Shown here piece after piece: positions 1-6,833 of a stretch of 7,039 nt of DNA. Position 1 is the stretch's first letter; every line of letters starts with the position of its first letter. The position numbers and the translations under genes were made by a program. Origin of the DNA: an uncultured Muribaculaceae bacterium (GTDB lineage: Bacteria; Bacteroidota; Bacteroidia; Bacteroidales; Muribaculaceae); contig CAJTRS010000045.1 of the NCBI GenBank assembly GCA_910578805.1, forward strand, positions 4,946-11,984, in the 5' to 3' direction. The notes beneath the pieces were generated by a model, which worked only from the letters and a program-made list of their open reading frames with translations, had not been told where the DNA came from and ran no database searches.

Positions 1-112
1 ATCCCTCGGCTCGGATTGTTGCGCGGTTGGGTCGTGCGGTTTAATGTTGTAGCTTGTGCGTGGTCAAAAGCGTGATTTATGGTAAACTTTTGTTTGTTAG
101 TAATATTATAAC
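1..112. other. Upstream flank, no gene supported
   Basis: No convincing coding sequence is visible here. A short stretch is open in + frame 1 up to a TGA at 73-75, but its translation resembles no family I know and it is too short to judge as the end of an upstream gene. The minus strand offers no good start for a divergent gene inside the window. From about 75 onward the DNA becomes AT-rich, as expected just ahead of a promoter. Confidence 0.5.
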
Positions 113-143
113 TTGGTGTAATGCAGAAAAAATAGTATCTTTG
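113..143 (+). promoter_or_regulatory. Bacteroidota-type promoter of the glycogen operon
   Basis: TATCTTTG at 136-143 matches the Bacteroidota -7 consensus TAnnTTTG exactly. A TTG at 113-115 (within CTTGG) lies exactly 20 bp upstream, where the -33 TTTG box is expected. The transcription start would fall near 148-151, giving a leader of about 20 nt before the ATG at 169. That leader has no Shine-Dalgarno motif and carries seven Ts immediately before the ATG, which is normal for this phylum. Confidence 0.75.
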
Positions 144-145
144 CA

Positions 146-155
146 CAAAATTTTG
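146..155. repeat. Perfect palindrome at the predicted transcription start
   Basis: CAAAATTTTG is a perfect 10-bp palindrome lying just downstream of the -7 box, over the expected transcription start and first leader bases. A second palindrome, CAGCTG, follows at 156-161 with one base of offset. Such a position could hold an operator, but AT-rich leader DNA makes short palindromes by chance, so a regulatory role is only a guess. Confidence 0.3.
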
Positions 156-168
156 CAGCTGTTTTTTT

Positions 169-1833
169 ATGAATAATGATATTGTAGATATAGATCTACT
201 CTTTGAAACCTCTTGGGAGGTGTGTAACAAGGTAGGTGGAATCTATACCGTATTATCGACAAAAGCTAAAACCTTACAAAAGATTTACAAAGACAGGGTG
301 GTGTTCATCGGTCCCGATGTGTGGACGCAGGAAACTCCCTCTCCATTTTTTACGGAAGATGCCAAAGTGTTGGCATCGTGGCGTAAATCGGCAATTTTTC
401 CGCAGGGGATATCGGTGCGAACCGGTCGATGGAATGTGCCGGGAAAACCTATTGCAGTATTGGTGGGTTTTGAAGGCATGTATGCTGTAAAAGATGAATT
501 TTACGGGCGTATGTGGAATGAATATGGAGTGGATTCTATTCATGCTTATGGTGACTATGATGAGGCATGCGCATTCTCACATGCCGCCGGCATAGTCATA
601 GAGAGTCTTTGTAACCATTATGTAAAGGGTGGTTCCGGAAATGTCATAGCCCACTTCGATGAATGGACCACCGGCATGGGACTCCTTTATGTGAAATCGC
701 AGTTGCCTTATGTGGCTACCATGTTCACTACCCACGCCACGAGTATCGGCCGTAGCATATGTGGAAACGGAAAGCCGCTTTACGATTACATGAGCGGGTA
801 CAACGGCGATCAGATGGCCTCGGAACTTAATATGCAGTCGAAACATTCACTCGAGAAGTGTGCGGCCCATCAGGCCGACTGTTTCACTACAGTGAGCGAA
901 ATAACCGCAGTGGAGTGTGAGCAGTTGCTTGAACGCAGGCCCGATGTGGTCACACCCAATGGATTTGAGGCTAATTTCGTGCCGGCCAAATCACGTTTTG
1001 CCTCCGTCCGCAGATCGGCCCGGCGCTCTTTGCTGGGGGTGGCATCGGCCCTTACAGGAGTAAAATATACAGACGATACATTCATAGTGGCCACTTCCGG
1101 TCGTTGCGAATACCGCAACAAGGGGCTTGACATGTTCCTTGATTCGGTGCAGCGTCTTGCATCTATGAATCCATGCCGCAAGGTGCTCGCATATGTTATG
1201 GTGCCGGCATGGAGCGATGTGCCACGTACCGATCTGCAGGAAGTGTTCAAGTGCGGCGGTTCGGGTCCCCTTGCCGATCCGGTGATAACCCATACGCTTC
1301 ATAATCCCAATGGTGATGCCGTGCTTAACCGTATTCACCAGCTGGGGATAACCAATTCGGCTGATGACACGGTAAGTGTGATTTATGTGCCATGTTATCT
1401 TAACGGTGATGACGGCGTTTTCGACAAATCATATTATGATCTTCTGATAGGAATGGACGCCACGGTGTTCCCGTCATATTATGAACCGTGGGGATATACG
1501 CCTCTTGAAAGCGTGGCATTCCATGTGCCTACAGTGACAACCACGTTATCAGGATTCGGACAATGGGTCATAGCCAATTTCAATGCCGATTTTGAATCAT
1601 GCGGTGTGAATGTGGTGCAGCGTACCGACGGCAGCTATTCCGATACGGCCGAAAGCATAGCCGGAGCCCTCAAGTTTCTTACATGTGCCGATTCGACGGT
1701 GACTGACCGTATAGGTGATGCCGCATGCCAGACCGCGCATCATGCCTCATGGAGCGAGTTTATAAGATATTATGAAACGGCTTTCCGGATAGCGCTTGAC
1801 CGTGAGCGGATCAGGATTGGTGAAAAGAAATAA
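169..1833 (+). CDS. Glycogen synthase, eukaryote-type (GT3 family)
   Basis: This 554-residue cytoplasmic enzyme should extend alpha-1,4-glucan chains from a sugar nucleotide, probably UDP-glucose as in other GT3 enzymes (inferred from family). It follows the GT3 pattern rather than bacterial GlgA (GT5). An N-terminal ETSWEVCNKVGGIYTV segment lies at 13-28, AHFDEWTTGMGL at 161-172, FTTHAT at 186-191, and TVSEITA...VTPNG at 241-265. The donor-phosphate Arg/Lys motif GRCEYRNKG is at 311-319 (R312, K318). The catalytic E-x7-E is in YYEPWGYTPLES, at E439 and E447. It is shorter than the roughly 700-residue yeast and animal enzymes and ends soon after the catalytic C-terminal domain. The arginine cluster that binds glucose-6-phosphate in the eukaryotic enzymes appears absent (around 510-530). 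The first ATG after the promoter gives the family-like N-terminus. It is first in an operon with the phosphorylase. Confidence 0.93.
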   Translation: MNNDIVDIDLLFETSWEVCNKVGGIYTVLSTKAKTLQKIYKDRVVFIGPDVWTQETPSPFFTEDAKVLASWRKSAIFPQGISVRTGRWNVPGKPIAVLVGFEGMYAVKDEFYGRMWNEYGVDSIHAYGDYDEACAFSHAAGIVIESLCNHYVKGGSGNVIAHFDEWTTGMGLLYVKSQLPYVATMFTTHATSIGRSICGNGKPLYDYMSGYNGDQMASELNMQSKHSLEKCAAHQADCFTTVSEITAVECEQLLERRPDVVTPNGFEANFVPAKSRFASVRRSARRSLLGVASALTGVKYTDDTFIVATSGRCEYRNKGLDMFLDSVQRLASMNPCRKVLAYVMVPAWSDVPRTDLQEVFKCGGSGPLADPVITHTLHNPNGDAVLNRIHQLGITNSADDTVSVIYVPCYLNGDDGVFDKSYYDLLIGMDATVFPSYYEPWGYTPLESVAFHVPTVTTTLSGFGQWVIANFNADFESCGVNVVQRTDGSYSDTAESIAGALKFLTCADSTVTDRIGDAACQTAHHASWSEFIRYYETAFRIALDRERIRIGEKK

Positions 1834-1859
1834 GAAAACAAAAAATATACAATAAAGAC

Positions 1860-4415
1860 ATGAAAATTAAAGTTAGTCAAACTAATTCTCCTATCTGGCA
1901 TGACGCTACCGTAATAGCAGACCTGCCTTTACGTCTGAAACCTCTTGATATCATATCGAAGAACTTATGGTGGGTATGGAACAGCGAAGCCAAGGCTTTG
2001 TTCCGTGACATCAACCCCGATATGTGGCGTTCGACCGGGGAAAATCCCGTGATGGTGCTCCAGAACATGACATCGGAGCGCATGGATTCAATAATGAACG
2101 ATGAGGAAATGATGGCACGCATCGATGAGGTGTATGCATCGTTTAAGGATTATATGGGCAAGCCTATGCGCAAGGATATTCCTTCGGTGTCATATTTCTC
2201 CATGGAATACGGTCTGTGCAACTGCCTGAAGATATATTCCGGCGGTCTTGGTGTGCTTGCCGGCGACTATATAAAAGAAGCCTCTGACAGTTGTGTGGAT
2301 ATGACTGCCGTAGGTTTCCTTTACCGTTACGGATATTTCACACAGACTCTGTCGGTTGACGGCCAGCAGATAGCCAACTATGAGCCGCAAAACTTCAACC
2401 AGCTCCCGATAGAGCAAGTGCTTGATGCCGAAGGCCACCCGATGATTCTTGAAGTGCCTTTCCCCGGACGCATAATCTATTCGCACGTGTGGTGTGTTAA
2501 TGTGGGCCGCATGAAGCTCTATCTGATGGATACCGACTTTGACATGAACAGTGAGTTTGACCGCTGCATTACACATAAACTGTATGGCGGTGACTGGGAA
2601 AACCGTATCAAGCAGGAATATCTGCTCGGCATAGGCGGTGTGCTCATGCTTAAGAAACTCGGTATAAACAACACCATATATCATTGCAATGAAGGTCATG
2701 CGGCTCTGCTGAACCTGCAGCGTCTGGTTGATTATGTTCAGGGCAACGGTCTGAACTTCAATGAGGCTCTTGAATTGGTCCGCGCATCATCGTTATATAC
2801 CGTACACACTCCCGTGCCTGCCGGTCATGACTATTTCGACGAAGACCTGTTTGGCAAGTATATGCATGAGTTCCCCGCAAAACTCGGAATCTCCTGGGCC
2901 GACCTCATGAATATGGGCCGTGAGAATCCCGATACCAATGAACGCTTCTCCATGAGTGTATTCGCTCTTAACACATGTCAGGAAGCCAACGGTGTAAGCT
3001 GGCTTCACGGCGAGGTGTCAAAGAAGATGTTTGCCGGTATCTGGAAAGGTTATTCGTGGGAAGAAAGCCATGTGGGTTATGTGACCAATGGTGTGCACAT
3101 GCCTACCTGGGCAGCCTCGGAATGGAAAGCTTTTTATAAAGAGAATCTCGGAGAGCGGGTATTCGCCCACCAGAGCGAGCCTGAGGCATGGAAAGGTATC
3201 TTCAATGTCAGCGATGAGGCTATCTGGAATATGCGTATGACGATGAAAAATAAATTCATCAATTTCGTAAAGCGTGATTTTAAGGAAAAATGGCTTGCCA
3301 ATCAGGGCGATCCGTCGGCTGTGATGAAGATTGTGGAAAAGATCAATCCCAATGCCCTTATAATAGGATTCGCTCGTCGTTTCGCCACTTACAAGCGTGC
3401 GCATCTGCTTTTTACCGATCTTGAACGTCTGGCCAATATAGTCAATAACGAGAAGTTCCCGGTACAGTTCGTATTTTCCGGTAAGGCTCACCCCGCCGAC
3501 GGAGCCGGACAGGGTCTGATCAAGCGCATTATGGAGATATCGCGTATGCCTCAGTTCCTCGGCAAGATAATATTCCTTGAGGATTACAATATGGTGGTCG
3601 CCAAGCGTCTGGTTACAGGTGTGGACATATGGCTGAATACTCCCACACGTCCTCTCGAAGCCTCTGGTACTTCCGGTGAAAAGGCCGAAATGAACGGTGT
3701 GCTCAACTTCTCGGTGCTTGACGGCTGGTGGTACGAGGGTTACCGCTTCGATGAAAAAGCCGGTTGGGCTCTGACCGACAAGCGCACATTTACCGATCAG
3801 TCACAGCAGGACAAACTTGATGCCGCCACAATCTATTCGATGCTCGAGAATGAAATCATACCCCTGTATTTCGCAAAGAACTCAAAGGGTTATTCACCCG
3901 AGTGGGTACAATATATCAAGGGCTCGATAGGCAACATCGCACCTCATTTTACCATGAAGCGTATGATCGACGACTATATCGACCGATTCTACACTCCTGA
4001 AGCCAACCGATTCAAAGCGCTCACTGCCGATAATGACGCTCTCGCCAAGGATATCGTACTTTGGAAGAACAAAGTAGTCGATGCCTGGGACGGCATAAAA
4101 GTGGAAGATGTCAAGGTCGATGGTCCTGTGCATTCTGCCACAGGCGACAATTATAGTGTGGAAATAAAGGTGGACACCAACGGTCTTGGCCGCGACATAG
4201 CCATAGAATATGTGGCTTACCGCATAGTGGACGGTGTGGAGCATCTTTATGAAACTCGTCCGTTCAATGTTTCTCGTGAAGACGGTAATGTGTTGACCTA
4301 CACACTTAATGAGAAGATCAAAGATGCCGGGGTATATCGTTATGCATTCCGCATGTATCCTACAAATCCCAATCTGCCCCACCGTCAGGACTTCGCTTAC
4401 GTTCGTTGGATATGA
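1860..4415 (+). CDS. glgP: Alpha-glucan (glycogen) phosphorylase, DUF3417 type, GT35
   Basis: This 851-residue enzyme should release glucose-1-phosphate from glycogen or maltodextrin by phosphorolysis, using pyridoxal phosphate. An N-terminal DUF3417-like domain (about 25-110; NLWWVWNSEAKALFRDI, NPVMVL) precedes the catalytic core. The core carries YFSMEYGL and IYSGGLGVLAGDY, HCNEGHAAL, YTVHTPVPAGHD, YVTNGVHMPTW and RRFATYKRA. The pyridoxal-phosphate lysine is predicted as K608 in EASGTSGEKAEMNG, followed by LDGWW. The last 100 or so residues form a predicted beta-rich domain ending in LPHRQDFAYVRW, as in related phosphorylases of this subfamily. Length and ends match Bacteroidales homologues from memory, so it looks complete. 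It starts 26 bp after the synthase stop, with no promoter motif or terminator between, so the two are very likely co-transcribed. No clear ribosome-binding site is visible in the A-rich gap. Confidence 0.94.
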   Translation: MKIKVSQTNSPIWHDATVIADLPLRLKPLDIISKNLWWVWNSEAKALFRDINPDMWRSTGENPVMVLQNMTSERMDSIMNDEEMMARIDEVYASFKDYMGKPMRKDIPSVSYFSMEYGLCNCLKIYSGGLGVLAGDYIKEASDSCVDMTAVGFLYRYGYFTQTLSVDGQQIANYEPQNFNQLPIEQVLDAEGHPMILEVPFPGRIIYSHVWCVNVGRMKLYLMDTDFDMNSEFDRCITHKLYGGDWENRIKQEYLLGIGGVLMLKKLGINNTIYHCNEGHAALLNLQRLVDYVQGNGLNFNEALELVRASSLYTVHTPVPAGHDYFDEDLFGKYMHEFPAKLGISWADLMNMGRENPDTNERFSMSVFALNTCQEANGVSWLHGEVSKKMFAGIWKGYSWEESHVGYVTNGVHMPTWAASEWKAFYKENLGERVFAHQSEPEAWKGIFNVSDEAIWNMRMTMKNKFINFVKRDFKEKWLANQGDPSAVMKIVEKINPNALIIGFARRFATYKRAHLLFTDLERLANIVNNEKFPVQFVFSGKAHPADGAGQGLIKRIMEISRMPQFLGKIIFLEDYNMVVAKRLVTGVDIWLNTPTRPLEASGTSGEKAEMNGVLNFSVLDGWWYEGYRFDEKAGWALTDKRTFTDQSQQDKLDAATIYSMLENEIIPLYFAKNSKGYSPEWVQYIKGSIGNIAPHFTMKRMIDDYIDRFYTPEANRFKALTADNDALAKDIVLWKNKVVDAWDGIKVEDVKVDGPVHSATGDNYSVEIKVDTNGLGRDIAIEYVAYRIVDGVEHLYETRPFNVSREDGNVLTYTLNEKIKDAGVYRYAFRMYPTNPNLPHRQDFAYVRWI

Positions 4416-4423
4416 TTTCATAG

Positions 4424-4443
4424 CCTGTTACACGGATAACAGG
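4424..4443 (+). terminator. Small hairpin 8 bp after the phosphorylase stop
   Basis: CCTGTTA (4424-4430) and TAACAGG (4437-4443) form a perfect 7-bp stem around a 6-nt loop. No T-run follows, so it is unlikely to terminate transcription alone. It could stabilise the 3' end of the glycogen mRNA or act with the larger hairpin that follows 13 bp later. Confidence 0.45.
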
Positions 4444-4456
4444 GACGATACACGAT

Positions 4457-4500
4457 AAAATGTTTCGCATCATTAATGGAAATGGTGCGGAACATTTTGT
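4457..4500 (+). terminator. Strong intrinsic terminator of the glycogen operon
   Basis: The 18-nt arms at 4457-4474 and 4481-4498 pair along their whole length. Two of the pairs are G-U when transcribed from the + strand, and the loop is 6 nt (4475-4480). The stem begins AAAA and ends TTTT, followed by GTTTT, giving the A-run/T-run form of a rho-independent terminator. Transcribed from the other strand the two wobble positions become A-C mismatches, so it should work best in the + direction. Its last three bases overlap the -33 box of the pyrK promoter. Confidence 0.8.
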
Positions 4501-4527
4501 TTTAGACCGGAAATTGGGTTACCTTTG
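4496..4527 (+). promoter_or_regulatory. Bacteroidota-type promoter of pyrK-pyrD
   Basis: TTTG at 4496-4499 and TACCTTTG at 4520-4527 match the Bacteroidota -33 (TTTG) and -7 (TAnnTTTG) boxes exactly, with a 20-bp spacer. The expected transcription start is near 4532-4535, leaving a leader of only about 15-18 nt before the ATG at 4550. So short a leader leaves no room for a pyrimidine-responsive attenuator or riboswitch. Confidence 0.8.
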
Positions 4528-4549
4528 CGGATAAGTATATGTCAACGTG

Positions 4550-5323
4550 ATGAAAAAGAATATCATTGATTTTGTTGTGGTTGAGAATACACTTTTGAGC
4601 CACAATTATTCATTATTGAAGCTTACACCTGAATCGGGAAATAAATTGCCCGATTCGATGCCCGGACAGTTTGTGCAGGTAGCGGTGGATAACAGCAAGA
4701 CTACATTTCTGCGTCGGCCTGTTTCGATAAACTATGTGGATCGGGTCAACAACCGGTTGTGGCTTCTTGTGCGCAATGCCGGCGATGGTACGGCGGCAAT
4801 TATGCGAAAACGGCCGGGCGACAAGATGAATGTGATATGTCCTCTTGGCAATGGTTTTTCCATGCCGGTTGCCGTCTCCGACCGTCTGCTGCTTGTTGGC
4901 GGCGGCGTGGGTGTGGCTCCGCTATTGGAACTTGGAGCTGTGCTTAAAGCTCGCGGATTTCAGCCTGAATTTTTGCTTGGAGCCCGTTCGGCCGACGATA
5001 TTCTCGAATCAGATATGTTTGAGGCGATAGGGCCGGTGCACATAGCCACTGACGACGGTTCGGCCGGTCATCACGGATTGGTTACACAGCACCCTGTGAT
5101 ACAGTCAGGCTGGGACAGGATATATTGCTGCGGTCCCGCTCCAATGATGAAGGCCGTGGCCCGCTGCGCGGCACAATCGGGTATCGATTGTGAGGTGTCG
5201 CTTGAAAACATGATGGCTTGCGGCGTGGGCGCTTGCTTGTGCTGCGTGGAAAAGACTGTGAAAGGAAATGTGTGCGTGTGCACCGAAGGTCCGGTATTTA
5301 ACATAAATCAACTCACATGGTGA
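4550..5323 (+). CDS. pyrK: Dihydroorotate dehydrogenase B, electron-transfer subunit
   Basis: This 257-residue iron-sulfur flavoprotein passes electrons from dihydroorotate oxidation in PyrD, through FAD and a 2Fe-2S cluster, to NAD+. The N-terminal ferredoxin-reductase-like FAD domain contains FLRRPVSI (53-60, flavin-binding RxxS). The nucleotide-binding domain shows GGGVGVAPL (117-125) and YCCGPAPMM (192-200). The C-terminal cluster motif CGVGACLCC then gives ligands C224, C229 and C232, with C244 in VCTEGPVF as the fourth. The gap between the third and fourth ligand (12 residues) is shorter than the 15 I recall for Gram-positive PyrK, and seems usual for Bacteroidales. A GTG lies in frame directly upstream (4547), but the ATG at 4550 is the simpler start. 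The stop overlaps the start of pyrD, as expected for two subunits of one complex. Confidence 0.93.
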   Translation: MKKNIIDFVVVENTLLSHNYSLLKLTPESGNKLPDSMPGQFVQVAVDNSKTTFLRRPVSINYVDRVNNRLWLLVRNAGDGTAAIMRKRPGDKMNVICPLGNGFSMPVAVSDRLLLVGGGVGVAPLLELGAVLKARGFQPEFLLGARSADDILESDMFEAIGPVHIATDDGSAGHHGLVTQHPVIQSGWDRIYCCGPAPMMKAVARCAAQSGIDCEVSLENMMACGVGACLCCVEKTVKGNVCVCTEGPVFNINQLTW

Positions 5324-6228
5324 ATCTTAGCGTAGAAATAGGAAATCTCAAACTGAAAAATCCGGTGCTTACGGCATCGGGCACTTTCGGTTACGGCATG
5401 GAATTTGACGATTTTGTGGATATAGACCGTCTTGGCGGATATATAGTCAAGGGTACTACTCTTGAGCACCGTGAGGGCAATCCGTATCCGAGAATGGTGG
5501 AGACTCCCTCGGGCATGATCAATGCCGTGGGGCTCCAGAACAAAGGTGTGGATTATTTCATAGAGCATATATATCCTCAGATACGCAGATACGATTCTGA
5601 ACTTATAGTAAATGTTTCGGGTGCCAAGGTTGATGATTATGCTGCCGTGTGCGAGAAGCTGGCTCCGCTTACCGATATACATGCCGTAGAGATAAACATC
5701 TCATGCCCCAATGTCAAGCAGGGCGGTATGGCATTCGGTACCACAGCCGGTGGAGCCGCCCAGGTTACCAAGGCTGTAAGGGCAGCTTATCCCGGCACTG
5801 TGATTGTAAAACTGTCGCCTAACGTTACAGACATAACTGAGATTGCTAAAGCGGTGGAAGCCGAGGGAGCAGACGCAGTGTCACTTATAAACACGATGAT
5901 GGCCATGGCTATAGATGTGGAGCGACGCAAACCATGCCTGTCAACCGTCACCGGCGGTCTGTCGGGTCCGGCCGTACGTCCGGTTGCTGTGAGAATGGTG
6001 TGGCAGACAGCCAAGGCTGTCAATATCCCCGTGGTGGGGCTTGGCGGTATAATGAATGGACGTGATGCTCTGGAATTCATACTTGCAGGAGCGACTGCAA
6101 TAGAAATCGGTACGGCCAATTTCATCGATCCTTCAGTGACAATGAAAGTAGTGGAGTATATGGAGGAGTATTGCCGACGTCACGGTGTGAGCGATATCCG
6201 AGAACTCATAGGAGCCGTCAATAGCTGA
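5317..6228 (+). CDS. pyrD: Dihydroorotate dehydrogenase, class 1B catalytic subunit
   Basis: This 303-residue cytoplasmic FMN enzyme oxidises dihydroorotate to orotate, the fourth step of de novo pyrimidine synthesis. It is a TIM barrel with the family motifs in order: NPVLTASGTFGYG (15-27), K45 in VKGTT, NAVGLQNKG (69-77), INISCPNVKQGG (126-137), VKLSPN (164-169), INT (191-193), GLGGIMNGRDA (241-251) and EIGTANF (263-269). The active-site base is a cysteine (C130), which marks class 1. With PyrK beside it, this is the NAD-linked 1B type, not the membrane quinone-linked class 2. The ATG at 5317 overlaps the pyrK stop by 7 bp. A GTG directly after it (5320) would give a 4-bp GTGA overlap. No separate ribosome-binding site is evident, so translation is probably coupled to pyrK. 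The length is normal for the family. Confidence 0.95.
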   Translation: MVNLSVEIGNLKLKNPVLTASGTFGYGMEFDDFVDIDRLGGYIVKGTTLEHREGNPYPRMVETPSGMINAVGLQNKGVDYFIEHIYPQIRRYDSELIVNVSGAKVDDYAAVCEKLAPLTDIHAVEINISCPNVKQGGMAFGTTAGGAAQVTKAVRAAYPGTVIVKLSPNVTDITEIAKAVEAEGADAVSLINTMMAMAIDVERRKPCLSTVTGGLSGPAVRPVAVRMVWQTAKAVNIPVVGLGGIMNGRDALEFILAGATAIEIGTANFIDPSVTMKVVEYMEEYCRRHGVSDIRELIGAVNS

Positions 6229-6246
6229 AAGAGCTATTCGATTGAC
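6217..6246. terminator. Possible shared hairpin between convergent pyrD and luxR-type gene
   Basis: AATAGCT (6220-6226) and AGCTATT (6232-6238) pair perfectly around a 5-nt loop. The outer GTC (6217-6219) can pair with GAC (6244-6246) across a 5-nt bulge. The hairpin spans the pyrD stop, the 5-bp gap and the last codons of the minus-strand regulator. A short TTTT follows on the + strand at 6248-6251; no T-run follows on the minus strand. It is a weak bidirectional terminator candidate, and no better one lies between the two genes. Confidence 0.4.
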
Positions 6247-6833
6247 GATTTTACCTCATCGATTGTGACCAGTTTGCTGACCAAGGCATAGATGGTCAGT
6301 CCTGCCGGTGAGTGTATATGAAGTTTGGAGGTGATATTGCGGCGGTGAGTCATCACGGTATTGACCGACACATTGATTGCTGAGGCGATCTCTTTGTTTG
6401 ACAATCCTTTCACTACACCCACTATTATCTCTTTTTCCCGTGCGGTAAGGGCATTGTGTGTGCTTTTGTCACCGTCTTTTGCGGTCAGACACCGTGAAAT
6501 AAGTTTCTTTATGGTTTCCGCGGAGTCATATATCGATATGGTGTAATCGAACAGTTTGACTTTACGCGCCGGCATGGCACTATGATATACACCTATTATG
6601 CGGGTGGATACTGATTTGTCGGACCGCAGGCCTCCGAGAGTATCCGTTGTCACCGACTCTGTATCCACTATGGCTACTGTGGGTTTCAATGTGCGTATGG
6701 CTTCCTCGAGGTCTGTAGCCGTTATGTCGGTTATGGTTGCTGACGCGGCATCTTTCATAGTAGATATCATATATCTGATACCCGTTTTCAGCATAGCGGA
6801 TTCCAGAGCTATGGCTATAGTAAGATGTTTCAT
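6234..6833 (-). CDS. LuxR/NarL-type regulator with atypical receiver domain
   Basis: This 199-residue protein is a predicted DNA-binding regulator. The C-terminal LuxR helix-turn-helix is clear at about 129-189: LTAREKEIIVGVVKGLSNKEIA, then the recognition helix in VSVNTVMTHRRNITSKL. Residues 1-115 have the length and rhythm of a response-regulator receiver. An aspartate (D57, in VAIVDTES) sits at the usual phosphorylation position. The receiver looks degenerate: only E11 stands where an acidic pair is expected, Y83 replaces the conserved Ser/Thr, and no lysine is found at the fifth-strand site (around 97-101, with serine at the aligned position). Its start is set by an ATGA overlap with the upstream hemerythrin stop; a TTG two codons earlier (6839) is a poorer choice. 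No sensor kinase is in view. Target genes are unknown; regulating its own operon or redox-stress genes is inference. Confidence 0.85.
   Translation of the reverse strand: MKHLTIAIALESAMLKTGIRYMISTMKDAASATITDITATDLEEAIRTLKPTVAIVDTESVTTDTLGGLRSDKSVSTRIIGVYHSAMPARKVKLFDYTISIYDSAETIKKLISRCLTAKDGDKSTHNALTAREKEIIVGVVKGLSNKEIASAINVSVNTVMTHRRNITSKLHIHSPAGLTIYALVSKLVTIDEVKSSIE

Noticed and set aside
1..75. Open + frame at the left edge as the tail of an upstream gene
   Set aside because: Only 24 codons with no recognisable motif; neighbouring frames are also partly open, so chance is a sufficient explanation.
3894..4421. Minus-strand open frame of 175 codons opposite the end of the phosphorylase gene
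   Set aside because: It lies wholly antisense to a strongly conserved coding sequence, has no recognisable motif and no promoter. The same applies to the minus-strand frames at 2190-2699, 3018-3491 and 5308-5682.
4547..4549. GTG as start codon of pyrK
   Set aside because: An ATG follows immediately in frame and adds no loss of conserved sequence, so ATG at 4550 is preferred.
4528..4549. Pyrimidine-sensing attenuator ahead of pyrK
   Set aside because: The only large hairpin (4457-4498) lies upstream of the predicted promoter start, so it would not be in the pyrK mRNA. The remaining leader is too short to fold into a switch.
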